Positions 9,076-17,611 of a DNA stretch of 64,000 nt are shown piece by piece (position 1 is the stretch's first letter; each line of letters begins with the position of its first letter). This DNA is from Oscillospiraceae bacterium (GTDB lineage Bacteria; Bacillota; Clostridia; Oscillospirales; Acutalibacteraceae). The position numbers were made by a program, and so were the translations under genes. Below the pieces are notes generated by a model. The model was not told where the DNA came from. It saw only the letters and a list, made by a program, of their open reading frames with translations, and did not search any database. The DNA is taken from contig JAISGQ010000030.1 of the NCBI GenBank assembly GCA_031262985.1, positions 29,256 through 93,255 on the forward strand. Reading direction: 5' to 3'.

Positions 9076-10638
9076 GTGGAAAAACGACACCCGCACTTTA
9101 CTGATATATTTTCAAAAATGACCTCCTTCTTTGGCTTTTTACTCATAATCGCACTCGATTCCCTGAGCAGTGTCGCGGAGGCAGTGTCCTCCGTCTCTCC
9201 GGGAGAAACAGCAACGGTAACGCTTATCGTTGCAGGCGCGATACTGTTCCTCCTGCTCATCGCTTTCTTCTTTGCCTATTTAGGCTGGAGAAACACATGG
9301 ATAAGCATAAAGGACGACACTCTCTATTATGAAAAGGGAGTAATCTTCAAGAAAAAGACCTCCATCCCCTTCTCGAAAATCAACACGATTGACACGGGGA
9401 GGAATATATTCAACAGGATTTTCGGCACCTCCAAGCTGAAATTCGACACAGGCGCGATGATTGGTCAGGCAAAGACCGGCGCGGAGATGAACCTGATTTT
9501 CTCCGTTGCGGAAACTGAGCAAATCAAGCGTTTCATCCTCACGAGAAACGCCGCCGATGCCGACGCCGCTGAGGAGACGAACAGCTCCATGCCCAAGTCG
9601 CAGAGAGCGGGCGGCACTGTGGAGGACAAGGGAGAACCTGCGTGGTTCGTCCGCGCCTCCTTCCGCGACTTCCTCCTCTACGGGCTGACAAGCTCGGGAG
9701 TGTTCAAGCTCTTTATCCTATTGATTGCGGGAGCGGTGTTCGCGGGGGAGCTTCTCCCCGGCATACTTGACTCGGCTGTAGGCTATGCCGGTTCGTGGAT
9801 TGAAATTGTCAACGACTTCGTAGTTCGTTATAATATTTTTGTGGTAATTCTTCTCTTTGTCGCCTTGCTGGCGGTGTTTTTTGTGATAAACAGCATCTAC
9901 GGCGTACTGGTTGCGGCAATCAGATTCTACAACTTCCGAGTGGCGAGAGACGGCAGAAATATCGTTATAAAGTACGGGATAATTTCCTTAAAGAGCTACA
10001 CACTGCCCGTTGCTACCATTCACGCGGTGAAAATCAAGCAGAACCTCATACAGCAGATTTTCAGGCAGTGCAGTATCGAGGTAGTGTCCATGGGCTACGG
10101 TGATGAGAACAAGGAGTTAAAGCTCCTGTTTCCAATTGTCAGCAAGAGCTATGTCGCGGGCATGATAGCACAGCTCCTGCCGGAGTATGTGGTGCAGTGC
10201 GACTATGTGAAAACTACGAAGAGCGGAATACTCCACCATATAGTATTCCCCATAATCAGATGGGCTGTTGTGCTGGGAGTTATATACGCTATGCTTTCCG
10301 CCATATTTGAGACAATGCACCTGACAGCGGCGGTTATGATACTCATTATGGTGCTGGTAGCCGTCAACGCGGTCCTCCGCTACAGGCACACCGCCTTAGG
10401 CTACAGCGGAAAGGCTATAGCAGTGAGGGAGGGCGGCATGAACTACACGGAAACGCTCATCAGAGTGGACTCCATGCAGTCAATCATCGAGAAGAACGGT
10501 CCGATTCAGCGAGCGGTGGGTGTCTCCTCTTATGTTGTGAGGTGTCACGCTCCGTTCACCCAGTCGCTGGCGTTAGCCAAATCACTCCCAAAGGGAGAGA
10601 TGGGCAACGCGGCGAAGTGTATTGATATAGTGATATAG
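9076..10638 (+). CDS. YdbT-like membrane protein with three bPH2 domains
   Basis: 520 residues from a GTG start at 9076 (MEKRHPHFTDIF). I prefer this start to upstream options because AAAGGA lies 10 bases before it, in the same layout as the preceding gene. It has paired transmembrane helices near residues 15-75, 200-270 and 395-440, each pair followed by a bacterial PH-like domain: LYYEKGVIFKKKTSIPFSK, IVIKYGIISLKSYTLPVA and AIAVREGGMNYTETLIRV. This matches the YdbT plan. It probably acts with the YdbS-like protein in the membrane. A hairpin at 10684-10717 follows. Confidence 0.8.
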   Translation: MEKRHPHFTDIFSKMTSFFGFLLIIALDSLSSVAEAVSSVSPGETATVTLIVAGAILFLLLIAFFFAYLGWRNTWISIKDDTLYYEKGVIFKKKTSIPFSKINTIDTGRNIFNRIFGTSKLKFDTGAMIGQAKTGAEMNLIFSVAETEQIKRFILTRNAADADAAEETNSSMPKSQRAGGTVEDKGEPAWFVRASFRDFLLYGLTSSGVFKLFILLIAGAVFAGELLPGILDSAVGYAGSWIEIVNDFVVRYNIFVVILLFVALLAVFFVINSIYGVLVAAIRFYNFRVARDGRNIVIKYGIISLKSYTLPVATIHAVKIKQNLIQQIFRQCSIEVVSMGYGDENKELKLLFPIVSKSYVAGMIAQLLPEYVVQCDYVKTTKSGILHHIVFPIIRWAVVLGVIYAMLSAIFETMHLTAAVMILIMVLVAVNAVLRYRHTALGYSGKAIAVREGGMNYTETLIRVDSMQSIIEKNGPIQRAVGVSSYVVRCHAPFTQSLALAKSLPKGEMGNAAKCIDIVI

Positions 10639-10683
10639 GCGGTGTTGGCGCAAGTGTACAACGCCCCGTGACTGCACAATCTC

Positions 10684-10717
10684 CGCCTCCCCAAACACAC
10701 GTGTGCTTGGGGAGGCG
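10684..10717. terminator. 11-bp inverted repeat after the PH-domain operon
   Basis: The arms CGCCTCCCCAA and TTGGGGAGGCG enclose a loop that itself contains the palindrome ACACGTGT. It is placed between two plus-strand genes. There is no T-run directly after it, so termination would be weak. Confidence 0.55.
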
Positions 10718-10752
10718 CAATCTGCTGTAAATTTGTTTAGGAGGGATTAGGC

Positions 10753-11394
10753 ATGAAAGCGTATCTGAAAACCAACGCAGTCCTTATTGTCTGGGAGCTT
10801 CTGTTTGTCGCGTCCTGTTTTCTGCTCCCCGAAAAATACACTGTTTACACTAATTTGATGTTTTACATTGGGATTTTGCTCTACTTCATAATCGTTGGGA
10901 GGTTTTCCTGCGACTTCTTCAAAAAGTGGGGGGAGAATCTCTCCTCCGGCAAGAAATTTTGGGGAAACGTACTTCTCACCATATTGTTTTTGGTGATTGC
11001 CTACGCATCTACCATGCTGCTTGAGGGAGTGTTCCCTATGCTTGATACAGGCACTATCAACCTCAAATCCAACGGCTGGGCGGGAGTGGCAATCTTCGTG
11101 GTGTCCACAATCGCACTGCCTCCCATTGCGGAGGAGCTGTTTTTCAGAGAGGGTATGATTAAGTTCGGGAACGCCAAGGTCTTAGTGGCGACTACTCTGC
11201 TCAGTATGTTTTTGTATTCGCTGGAACACTCCTTAACTCCGTGGGGGATTTTGCTGACTATGATATGGGCTGTGCCGTTCAGCGTTTTCTACATTAAGAC
11301 AAAAAATATTTATGTGACGATGACTGCACATCTGATAACCAATCTTGTGTTTAACGGAATCGACACTGCGATGATGATTGCCTCCATGCTGTAG
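10753..11394 (+). CDS. CPBP-family (CAAX/Abi) intramembrane metalloprotease
   Basis: 213 residues, almost entirely membrane helices. The family's metal-binding motifs are present. Motif 1 is EELFFREG (EExxxR) near residue 134, motif 2 is the FLYSLEH segment near residue 160, and motif 3 is HLITNLVFN near residue 196. Eukaryotic relatives (Rce1) cleave prenylated CAAX proteins. Bacterial members are often bacteriocin-immunity or peptide-processing factors. The substrate here is unknown. GGAGGG precedes the ATG. A 14-bp inverted repeat follows at 11459. Confidence 0.85.
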   Translation: MKAYLKTNAVLIVWELLFVASCFLLPEKYTVYTNLMFYIGILLYFIIVGRFSCDFFKKWGENLSSGKKFWGNVLLTILFLVIAYASTMLLEGVFPMLDTGTINLKSNGWAGVAIFVVSTIALPPIAEELFFREGMIKFGNAKVLVATTLLSMFLYSLEHSLTPWGILLTMIWAVPFSVFYIKTKNIYVTMTAHLITNLVFNGIDTAMMIASML

Positions 11395-11458
11395 CAGAGG
11401 AAGGTTGCGTTCGTCCTCCGAGTTGCAATTTCATTCTGTAGTATTTTGAGGTTTCTAT

Positions 11459-11500
11459 CCTCCGCGTTATAAACTTTCTATAGATGTTATAACGCGGAGG
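11459..11500. terminator. 14-bp perfect inverted repeat downstream of the CPBP gene
   Basis: The arms CCTCCGCGTTATAA and TTATAACGCGGAGG flank a 14-base spacer. It probably ends the CPBP transcript before the tRNA promoter, although no T-run follows. Confidence 0.5.
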
Positions 11501-11562
11501 AGGTCAAGAGGGAAGCCGAAAAATCGGCGAACGAAAAATCACGAAAAATCAGAAAATTTATA

Positions 11563-11591
11563 TTGACAAGTATAACAAAATGTTGTATAGT
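11563..11591 (+). promoter_or_regulatory. tRNA operon promoter
   Basis: TTGACA and TATAGT with a 17-base spacer lie about 75 bases before the tRNA-Thr gene. The pair reads in the direction of both tRNAs. Confidence 0.8.
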
Positions 11592-11667
11592 TATTTAGCG
11601 TTCAGGGGAAGCAAAGCTTTTCTCCTCCTTTCAGGGCGGCGATGAACGCGGCAAGCGGTTTATGCTC

Positions 11668-11743
11668 GCTGGTGTAGCTCAGTTGGTAGAGCAGCTGATT
11701 TGTAATCAGCAGGTCGGGGGTTCAAGTCCGTCCACCAGCTCCA
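11668..11743 (+). tRNA. tRNA-Thr (anticodon TGT)
   Basis: The acceptor arms GCTGGTG and CACCAGC pair fully, and the D arm GCTCAGTTGGTAGAGC and anticodon stem GCTGA/TCAGC with anticodon TGT are regular. The CCA end is encoded (11741-11743). The T stem GGGGG/CCGTC contains a central G-G mismatch, which is unusual but the gene otherwise looks functional. Confidence 0.93.
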
Positions 11744-11748
11744 AATAT

Positions 11749-11833
11749 GGGAGAGTTCCCGAGCGGCCAAAGGGAACAGACTGTAAATCTGTCGTCAACG
11801 ACTTCAGTGGTTCGAATCCACTCTCTCCCACCA
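11749..11833 (+). tRNA. tRNA-Tyr (anticodon GTA), the intact copy
   Basis: Class II tRNA with a long variable arm. Acceptor GGGAGAG pairs with CTCTCCC, the anticodon stem CAGAC/TCTG flanks GTA, and CCA is encoded at 11831-11833. It follows tRNA-Thr by 5 bases. Its 3' half is the integration target of the adjoining islands, because the last 61 bp (11775-11835) recur exactly at 22951 and 29556. Confidence 0.95.
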
Positions 11834-11835
11834 AA
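11775..11835 (+). repeat. att-type direct repeat, copy 1 (inside tRNA-Tyr)
   Basis: A 61-bp segment from AACAGACTG to CCCACCAAA covers the anticodon, variable arm, T arm and CCA end of tRNA-Tyr. Identical copies lie at 22951-23011 and 29556-29616. This is the classic footprint of tyrosine-recombinase elements that insert at a tRNA 3' end and restore the gene. Here it is the left boundary of island A. Confidence 0.92.
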
Positions 11836-11841
11836 GGTTAG

Positions 11842-11882
11842 TAGTGTTATGTAAAACTTCAAAAAGGGCTTACATAGCACTA
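11842..11882 (+). terminator. Hairpin just after tRNA-Tyr
   Basis: The arms TAGTGTTATGTAA and TTACATAGCACTA form a 13-bp stem with a single G-T pair. It is probably brought in by island A. No T-run follows. Confidence 0.5.
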
Positions 11883-12489
11883 TTAGCTCAGATCGCCTGT
11901 CATGCCAAAGTCCTTTCCTGTCGCAGTATCCGTAGACCTGTTGCTCGACGTTTTCTTTAAAAGCGTTTCGCTCGGCGATGAAATGGTGCTTCATCGTGTC
12001 TTGGCAAAATCGGCAGTTAAGTATAACCTTTGCAGGCATTCGATTTTCAAGGTGCAGTACCATACCGTTAAATCAGGTACAGTTAAGGCTTCAAGAGGAA
12101 ACCTGCTCGAAGAAAGATTCATCAAGCAGGCTCGCACAAGAAGAATGTATTTAAACGTACTGTTTGAGAGTACGAAAATACCTCATAAGTCTGGCTAGAT
12201 GTGTGTTATCTGCTGGGTGTACGCCTGTCCGATTGTTGTCGCAATTGGGCGGGCTATGAGTGTTTTTAAAGGTTTCTGTAAAATGCTACCATATTTTGGT
12301 TGCCATGTCAAGCATTGATTTTGTAAAGGTGTAGACAAACGCGCGTCTAAAGAAAGTTGTGAATAGAAAAGCCGACTTCACGGTGCTGATGAAGATGTTT
12401 CTTGTGTGTAGCAGATTATACATTTCGCTTGTGTTTTTTGTCGAATTATGTTAAACTTTAAGGGCAGTTTAATTTTGCGAGGTTAAGAA
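11883..12489. other. Gene-free left end of island A
   Basis: About 600 bp with no convincing gene. A 98-codon plus-strand frame at 11902-12198 and a minus-strand frame with a CxxC-like pair overlap each other, lack a good ribosome site and match no family I know. It may be a decayed coding fragment. The right part holds copy 1 of a 67-bp imperfect repeat (12331) and the leader of the biosynthetic operon. Confidence 0.5.
12331..12397 (+). repeat. Imperfect direct repeat flanking the biosynthetic operon, copy 1
   Basis: It starts GTAGACAAA and ends GCTGATGAAGATG, with an identical core AAAAGCCGACTTCACGG. It matches 18039-18104 at roughly 80% with one single-base indel. The copies bracket the operon 12490-18031. 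In copy 2 the reading frame is open (VDKFTSKGSVNGKADFTAL), so the repeat may be a duplicated piece of an older gene. Confidence 0.75.
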
Positions 12490-12717
12490 ATGGTCGCCAG
12501 CTACAAAAAGCTGTGGAAGTTGCTTATAGATAAGAACATGAACAAGCGGGAATTGGCTCAAAAAGCTCATATCAGTTCCGCTTCAATAGCAAAGCTCGGA
12601 CGTGGAGACAATGTCCAGACTGACTTGCTCGTAAAAATCTGCGACACCCTAAATTGCGATGTTTGCGACATTATGCAGATGACGCGAGAGGATGAAACTA
12701 CTCTATATGAAAGCTAA
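12490..12717 (+). CDS. XRE-family HTH regulator of the biosynthetic operon
   Basis: 75 residues, essentially one Cro/CI helix-turn-helix (residues about 9-65). NKRELAQKAHISSASIAKL is the recognition region, followed by the typical LVKICDTLNCDVCDIMQ tail. GAGG lies 8 bases before the ATG. It is the first gene of a tightly packed run of six genes and overlaps the next, so it may autoregulate the operon. A core promoter upstream is not clear to me. Confidence 0.8.
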   Translation: MVASYKKLWKLLIDKNMNKRELAQKAHISSASIAKLGRGDNVQTDLLVKICDTLNCDVCDIMQMTREDETTLYES

Positions 12718-13387
12718 AAAATCTAACAACAAAAAAGAATTAGTAAAAATCGCTACCGATACTGGAATAAGTGCGGGGTCGTCAATCATTGGCTCAATCA
12801 TAGGGCTTGCGGTTGGAGGTGTCCCAGGTTCAATCATCGGCTCGGTTGTTTCTCCTGCTATTTCTGCTGGTGCGAAAATCATCAGAGGCTATTTTGATAG
12901 AAGAAAACAGCGAGTAGAAAACATAACAGATACAGCAACTTTGCTGGCTGGGTTGTCTCAAGACAAAATTGTTTCCGACTTAGAAACAAATGCTTATAAA
13001 GTCGATGAGATGGTCAAACTGTTAAAGACAGCAACGGAAAGCGACAAAAGCCTTGATGGGATTTTTAGTGCCCTGCTCGCTAATTTATTTTTGTCAAAAG
13101 ATGCAAACGAGCAGGACAGAATTGACATTTTTGTAGATGCGTTACATGGTTTGCATGATATCCATCTCAAAGTCTTGCTTTGCATCGATAAAGCAAGCGG
13201 TGTTTTAGGGGCAAGTCAAATTTCAGAATCGGTCGGTATTCCCGAAATTGAACTGAGAAGCACTGTCAGAATGCTTGAGCTAAAGGGAATGATTCGTGAT
13301 TGCGAAAAAATTCCTATAGAGTGGTCTTTGCGCGAGCTGGGAAAAGCGGTTGTAGAGTTCTCAAAAAAGGGAGGTTCAAAAATATGA
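12692..13387 (+). CDS. Glycine-zipper protein with C-terminal winged helix, unknown function
   Basis: Up to 231 residues. Residues about 20-60 form a glycine-zipper hydrophobic hairpin (SSIIGSIIGLAVGGVPGSII), likely membrane-active or membrane-inserted. The middle is helical and charged. The C-terminus (about 160-225) resembles a winged helix (GASQISESVGIPEIELRST) of the kind that senses or binds DNA. The start is uncertain: ATG at 12692 or 12707, both overlapping the regulator gene. Its stop overlaps the next ATG (ATGA at 13384). It could be a membrane-bound sensor, a self-protection factor, or a remnant of a phage-type gene. I do not recognise the family. Confidence 0.6.
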   Translation: MKLLYMKAKKSNNKKELVKIATDTGISAGSSIIGSIIGLAVGGVPGSIIGSVVSPAISAGAKIIRGYFDRRKQRVENITDTATLLAGLSQDKIVSDLETNAYKVDEMVKLLKTATESDKSLDGIFSALLANLFLSKDANEQDRIDIFVDALHGLHDIHLKVLLCIDKASGVLGASQISESVGIPEIELRSTVRMLELKGMIRDCEKIPIEWSLRELGKAVVEFSKKGGSKI

Positions 13388-14520
13388 AAACTTATCTAAA
13401 TAATGCAGGGGCATCTATAGTTTCGGATGCAACATTTAATGCGGTTGTTTCTCATATGCAACTCGAAAGGGGAGTTGGAGCTTATGTTGCAGCTCAGAAA
13501 CGAAAAAATGAATTAGCAGCATTTTATTCATCGGTTGCAACGCTTATTAACGCAACTGAACCATCAGAAATTGCGTTTGTTGATAGTGCAAGCCGCGGAT
13601 GGAATCTGGCTATATATGGATTGCGACTCTCATCAAACGATACAGTCATTACATTATCAACTGAATATGGAACAAATCTGCTCACCTTAGTGGATTACAC
13701 AAAAAAGATTGGAGCAAAGTTGGAAATAATCCAGTGCAATAGAGATGGCTCTTTTCAGTTGTCGGACTTGGAAAGCAAGCTCATGAAAGGAGCAAGCGTG
13801 ATAGCGATAAGTCACTCCGTAGCACAAGGTTCTATTATAAATCCTGTTTATGAAATAGGGCAACTTGCAAAAAAGTATAATGCAGTTTACATAGTGGATG
13901 GTTGTCAATCTGTCGGTCAAATGCCGATTGATGTTCAAGCAATGCAATGTGATGCGTTTATGGTTTCAGGGAGAAAATGGCTTCGAGCTCCACGAGGCAC
14001 AGGGTTTCTATATGTTAGGACGGGTGCACCGATAAATGCGACTCAGATTGATTTGGCTTCTGCGGATTTAACCTTTGGCGACAACGGCGAGATTACTGGC
14101 GTTAGGATAGTTAATGGTTCTAAGCATTTTGAGCTATGGGAAAGAAACATTGCGAGCGTATTGGGGTTTGCTGTCGCTATAGACGAGCTTTTGGCAGGCA
14201 ATCAAAACGACATATATAACTCTATTTACAAAAAAGCAAGCAGTTTAAGACAAGCAGTTCTTGATAACCACAAACTACATTTAGTTGGGAGTTCTGTTGC
14301 GAAGACAGGAATTGTTGGTTTCTATGCTGTAGATAGGAATTGTGAGGAACATATAAAGCGTGTTTTTAGCGATAATGATATAGTCATATCAACAATATCT
14401 GATTGGGATTGCCCGTTGGTTTTCCCGAAAGATGCTTCTTGCATTTTCCGTCTATCTCCTCATTACTATACTGAGGATAAAGATATTTCGTATGTAGCCA
14501 AACTTATAGCTACACTATAA
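13384..14520 (+). CDS. Class V aminotransferase-fold PLP enzyme (EgtE/NifS-like)
   Basis: 378 residues from the ATG at 13384, with GGAGG 9 bases upstream and a 4-bp overlap with the preceding stop. Fold type I, class V PLP enzyme. PLP-binding IVDGCQSVGQMPIDV carries the Asp and Gln near residue 177-182, and the lysine that forms the Schiff base is in MVSGRKWLRAPRGTGFLYV near residue 200. The RKWLR.PRGTGFLYV form resembles EgtE and isopenicillin-N-epimerase-like C-S lyases or epimerases more than IscS. No catalytic loop Cys typical of cysteine desulfurases is evident. It probably acts on an amino acid or a C-S adduct in the same pathway as the isonitrile synthase two genes on. Confidence 0.82.
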   Translation: MKTYLNNAGASIVSDATFNAVVSHMQLERGVGAYVAAQKRKNELAAFYSSVATLINATEPSEIAFVDSASRGWNLAIYGLRLSSNDTVITLSTEYGTNLLTLVDYTKKIGAKLEIIQCNRDGSFQLSDLESKLMKGASVIAISHSVAQGSIINPVYEIGQLAKKYNAVYIVDGCQSVGQMPIDVQAMQCDAFMVSGRKWLRAPRGTGFLYVRTGAPINATQIDLASADLTFGDNGEITGVRIVNGSKHFELWERNIASVLGFAVAIDELLAGNQNDIYNSIYKKASSLRQAVLDNHKLHLVGSSVAKTGIVGFYAVDRNCEEHIKRVFSDNDIVISTISDWDCPLVFPKDASCIFRLSPHYYTEDKDISYVAKLIATL

Positions 14521-14527
14521 TTGCAAA

Positions 14528-15664
14528 ATGAACGATTCGTTTGATAAAGAAATAGAGCTGACACCAGATGTCACAGAAAATCAGAGAAGTCATACGGCAT
14601 TAATGGCTCTTGATGTATCCTCGTTTTACAAGAAGAACAGTGCAAACACTGATAATTTATTAGTATCGGTGGCTGGTTGGATTGAAGGTAAACTTAACCT
14701 TCTCAAGTTTGACAAATATTTCGTAATTTTACGTGATATGACGGGTTCTATTAAAGTGCAATTGACTGCCGCCGAGAGGACGTCGTTCCAGCCGCTTCTC
14801 ATAAAAGGCACTGCTATTACTGTGACAGGCAAAGTATGCGTAGAGCAGGATAACAATGCTACAAGTCAGTACATCATCAAAGATGTTGTTAAAATTGAGA
14901 ATGCACATGACACACACGATTCTCGTTTACGTGAGAAAGAGTCGTCTTTGTTGACTAATAAGATTGTTCGCGTTTGTTCAAATTTTTTAGATGAGAATGA
15001 ATTCTTGCAGTTTGAGTCAAATCTTATTTCTACATATGATTATGAAAGCTACCATTCATATAAAGATGAGGGACTATCGGCATTGGACGTTGTTTATACT
15101 GGATTTGGAGCTCCAGCGAAACTAATTGTATCTCCTGCAAAACAAGTGAGCAGCTTTATGTTTTCTGCCATGAAACCGAGAGCATATACGGTTGCCACGT
15201 CATTTACATCTTCATATAGGTTTCCCTCAACAGGTTCTGAAATGAAAATAATCGTGGCTAAGGCTACGGATATTAAAGATGCTCTGCAATTCAAAACATT
15301 GATGAAAACCCTAACGCTAAAAATCTTTGCAAACTTAGCACCGCAAAAGACTAAAATTACAATCAGTGATGTTGATGGTGGTGTTTGGGATAATTCATTT
15401 GATAAACTCAAGCCCAGAGATGATTTCGCGTGCATCTCATATTTAGCGAACATCCCAATTTATCAAGCAAAAAACGATTCCACCAGAATCGAACAGATTA
15501 TTCACTTGCAAGATACTGATGGAAGATTACTTCTGGAAGGTTCAAGAGAGGTCAATGAAAATTTAACGGTTTCGACACTAACCATATATCCGACCTTATT
15601 TTTGTCATCTTTGATGAAGAATCCATTGAGAGTTCTAAGAAATCTGTGGAGTGATAAAGCATGA
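14528..15664 (+). CDS. Degenerate class II aminoacyl-tRNA synthetase-like protein (Asp/Asn type)
   Basis: 378 residues. Residues about 40-125 look like the OB-fold anticodon-binding domain of Asp/Asn/Lys synthetases (VSVAGWIEGKLN, KYFVILRDMTGSIKVQL). The remainder follows the AsnRS/AspRS catalytic core in outline: AKLIVSPAKQVSSFMFSAM matches the LTVSPQL segment. However, the motif 2 FRxE is replaced by SFTSSYRF, and the C-terminal motif 3 Arg is not visible. Normal charging of tRNA is therefore unlikely. It might bind or activate an amino acid or AMP ester for the pathway. It lies 7 bp after the PLP enzyme, and its stop overlaps the next start (ATGA at 15661). Confidence 0.6.
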   Translation: MNDSFDKEIELTPDVTENQRSHTALMALDVSSFYKKNSANTDNLLVSVAGWIEGKLNLLKFDKYFVILRDMTGSIKVQLTAAERTSFQPLLIKGTAITVTGKVCVEQDNNATSQYIIKDVVKIENAHDTHDSRLREKESSLLTNKIVRVCSNFLDENEFLQFESNLISTYDYESYHSYKDEGLSALDVVYTGFGAPAKLIVSPAKQVSSFMFSAMKPRAYTVATSFTSSYRFPSTGSEMKIIVAKATDIKDALQFKTLMKTLTLKIFANLAPQKTKITISDVDGGVWDNSFDKLKPRDDFACISYLANIPIYQAKNDSTRIEQIIHLQDTDGRLLLEGSREVNENLTVSTLTIYPTLFLSSLMKNPLRVLRNLWSDKA

Positions 15665-17598
15665 CTGATACATTTACTAAATTTAGTTTTTTAGAAAGAG
15701 GCGGATTTGGTCATCCAGAGTCTAAAATTGAGTGGTACTGGGGCAAGATGTCTGGGGCGTATTCTCTTAACAGGAAACGCACAACTCAGTATTCGACGAA
15801 TTTAGGGATGACCTATTCCCCATTATTATTCGCACCAGAGGCATTTTCTGTTGATGTTTCTATGCCTAATGATGAATGGCTCGCTGATGGATTAAAGGCA
15901 TTCGTGCGGGGAGAAATGCCGAATATTTCAGATGGAAACTATATTGAGCCAAGTATTGATTTGGATGGTAGCAAAATCGTTTTAACAAAGCTAAAGGCTA
16001 ATGAGATTATTTTTGCGAGCGAGAAACTTTCGGATTATCAGCAAGACCTAAATACTTCGACTGAAATCGCAGAGGCTGTGTATAATCTTCTATGCAACAA
16101 TCAAATTGGCAGTAAGTCAAATAAAAAGAATAATGACAAGCCGGCTTTTGTGGAAAGAATCAAAGACTCCATTGATAGACAAGAAAGACTTTTGTTTGTC
16201 ATTCCTGGCTTTCCATTCAAAGACCAGAATAGGTTCAGAGTTCCGTTTGATGCTGATACGCCAGATTTTGCGGAAGTAGCTTTTCTAAAAAGGCTACATA
16301 ATTTGGCATCAGCACTTTATCAGATTCATCCATTTGGTTCTGATATAGTGGTCTTGACAGACGGTAAGCTCTATGAGGATATCTTTAAGATTGATAAAGA
16401 TGACGTAGAGAGATATAAGACACGCCTTTTATATTATAGAAACCAATTGAATATCCAAGGAGCTGTATCTATTATTTGCTTAAAAGATATGATTGATAGG
16501 GCTTGCGAAAACGGAGAGGCGTGGAGTCTTGTCGAGAAAATTGCAGAACGATTGCAGAAATTGAGATGCGAAGATGACCTACAAGAAACCTTTAATAATC
16601 TCAAAAAAGGCATGAAGCGAAACATCAATAATAGAACTTTATCCCTGTTTGACAATTTGAGCAATCAACAATGTTGGTCGGTTATTATGTCAGATTGTCG
16701 CAGTGATGTCTCAAAAGTATTACAATCTATTTGGGATGAATTTGATAGAATTGCAGAAGAAGCTGCAATCAAATATGCAGCTGTCAATTTAATGTTACGA
16801 CACACTGATATAATCATGAAGTTTTTTCCAGGGGCGATAAGGGCAACTATCCACGCAAAAACTGGTCAATTCTCATTGGCTGGAGATAGTAGCACGTACT
16901 CATGGAACGGAATTGCTTGGAGCGAAAAGTTTCCTCAGAATATTACTGATATAAAGGTCGAAAAAATCGTCGACCTTCCCAGTCTATCAAACGGACAACA
17001 AATTAAGCAAGTGGTTTTTGAGCACTCAAACTTGCCTTGTTTTTATACTTGTGGTTCGCCAACAAAAAATATTGAACTTGCACGAACAGTTCTACCTGAA
17101 TTATGGTCAATTAATGTGGGTGAAAGTGTTTTGACAGGACACCCTTTTTCTAAATCGGACTTGGCTTCATATTGTTCTGTTGGTGTTAACGATGAAAACT
17201 ATAATTGGGATAGAACTGTTAAACCAGAAGATTACTATAAAGATTTATTTGCATTCAGACAAAAACACTATTCGCAATATGGATTTGGAGTTCAAGGAGT
17301 TTGGTTGGGCAATGATTTAGTTGGGCAATGTGGCTTGCAAGTCTTGCACGAAGATACCGATGAGCTTGAAATAGTAATTTTTCTATCGAAAAACTATGTC
17401 AATCGCGGTTTTGGCTCAGGACTTATTGATTATATTATTTCACAGTGCAAGAGCGTTGGTATAAACTCTGTCTTTGCAGTAATTAGACCCGAAAACCAAT
17501 CTGCGATTCGTTTATTCACCAAAAAAGGATGGGAAATACTACAGACAGCTATGCATTATAATCACAACGCTACGGTTTATAAAAAATTATTGTCTTAA
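15661..17598 (+). CDS. Isonitrile synthase (PvcA/DIT1 family)-GNAT acetyltransferase fusion
   Basis: 645 residues. Residues about 120-470 match the DIT1/PvcA family (PF05141). RLLFVIPGFPFKDQNR near 175 is the family entry strand. Then come FAEVAFLKRLHNLA, the SDIVVLTDGKLYEDIF segment and SIICLKDMI, and the late FPGAIRATIH followed by NGIAW, as in PvcA/IsnA/Dit1. Known members turn the amino group of Trp or Tyr into an isonitrile using ribulose 5-phosphate, or formylate Tyr (yeast Dit1). Residues about 515-640 form a GNAT domain (VGQCGLQV, NYVNRGFGSGLIDY, AIRLFTKKGWE), which would acylate an amine. Residues 1-120 are unassigned. I know of no described fusion of these two domains. Confidence 0.72.
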   Translation: MTDTFTKFSFLERGGFGHPESKIEWYWGKMSGAYSLNRKRTTQYSTNLGMTYSPLLFAPEAFSVDVSMPNDEWLADGLKAFVRGEMPNISDGNYIEPSIDLDGSKIVLTKLKANEIIFASEKLSDYQQDLNTSTEIAEAVYNLLCNNQIGSKSNKKNNDKPAFVERIKDSIDRQERLLFVIPGFPFKDQNRFRVPFDADTPDFAEVAFLKRLHNLASALYQIHPFGSDIVVLTDGKLYEDIFKIDKDDVERYKTRLLYYRNQLNIQGAVSIICLKDMIDRACENGEAWSLVEKIAERLQKLRCEDDLQETFNNLKKGMKRNINNRTLSLFDNLSNQQCWSVIMSDCRSDVSKVLQSIWDEFDRIAEEAAIKYAAVNLMLRHTDIIMKFFPGAIRATIHAKTGQFSLAGDSSTYSWNGIAWSEKFPQNITDIKVEKIVDLPSLSNGQQIKQVVFEHSNLPCFYTCGSPTKNIELARTVLPELWSINVGESVLTGHPFSKSDLASYCSVGVNDENYNWDRTVKPEDYYKDLFAFRQKHYSQYGFGVQGVWLGNDLVGQCGLQVLHEDTDELEIVIFLSKNYVNRGFGSGLIDYIISQCKSVGINSVFAVIRPENQSAIRLFTKKGWEILQTAMHYNHNATVYKKLLS

Positions 17599-17611
17599 GA
17601 GGGGGGTGAAT

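Noticed and set aside
11902..12198. 98-codon plus-strand gene at the left of island A
   Set aside because: Weak ribosome site, no recognisable domain, and an overlapping minus frame of similar quality. Described as a possible remnant only.
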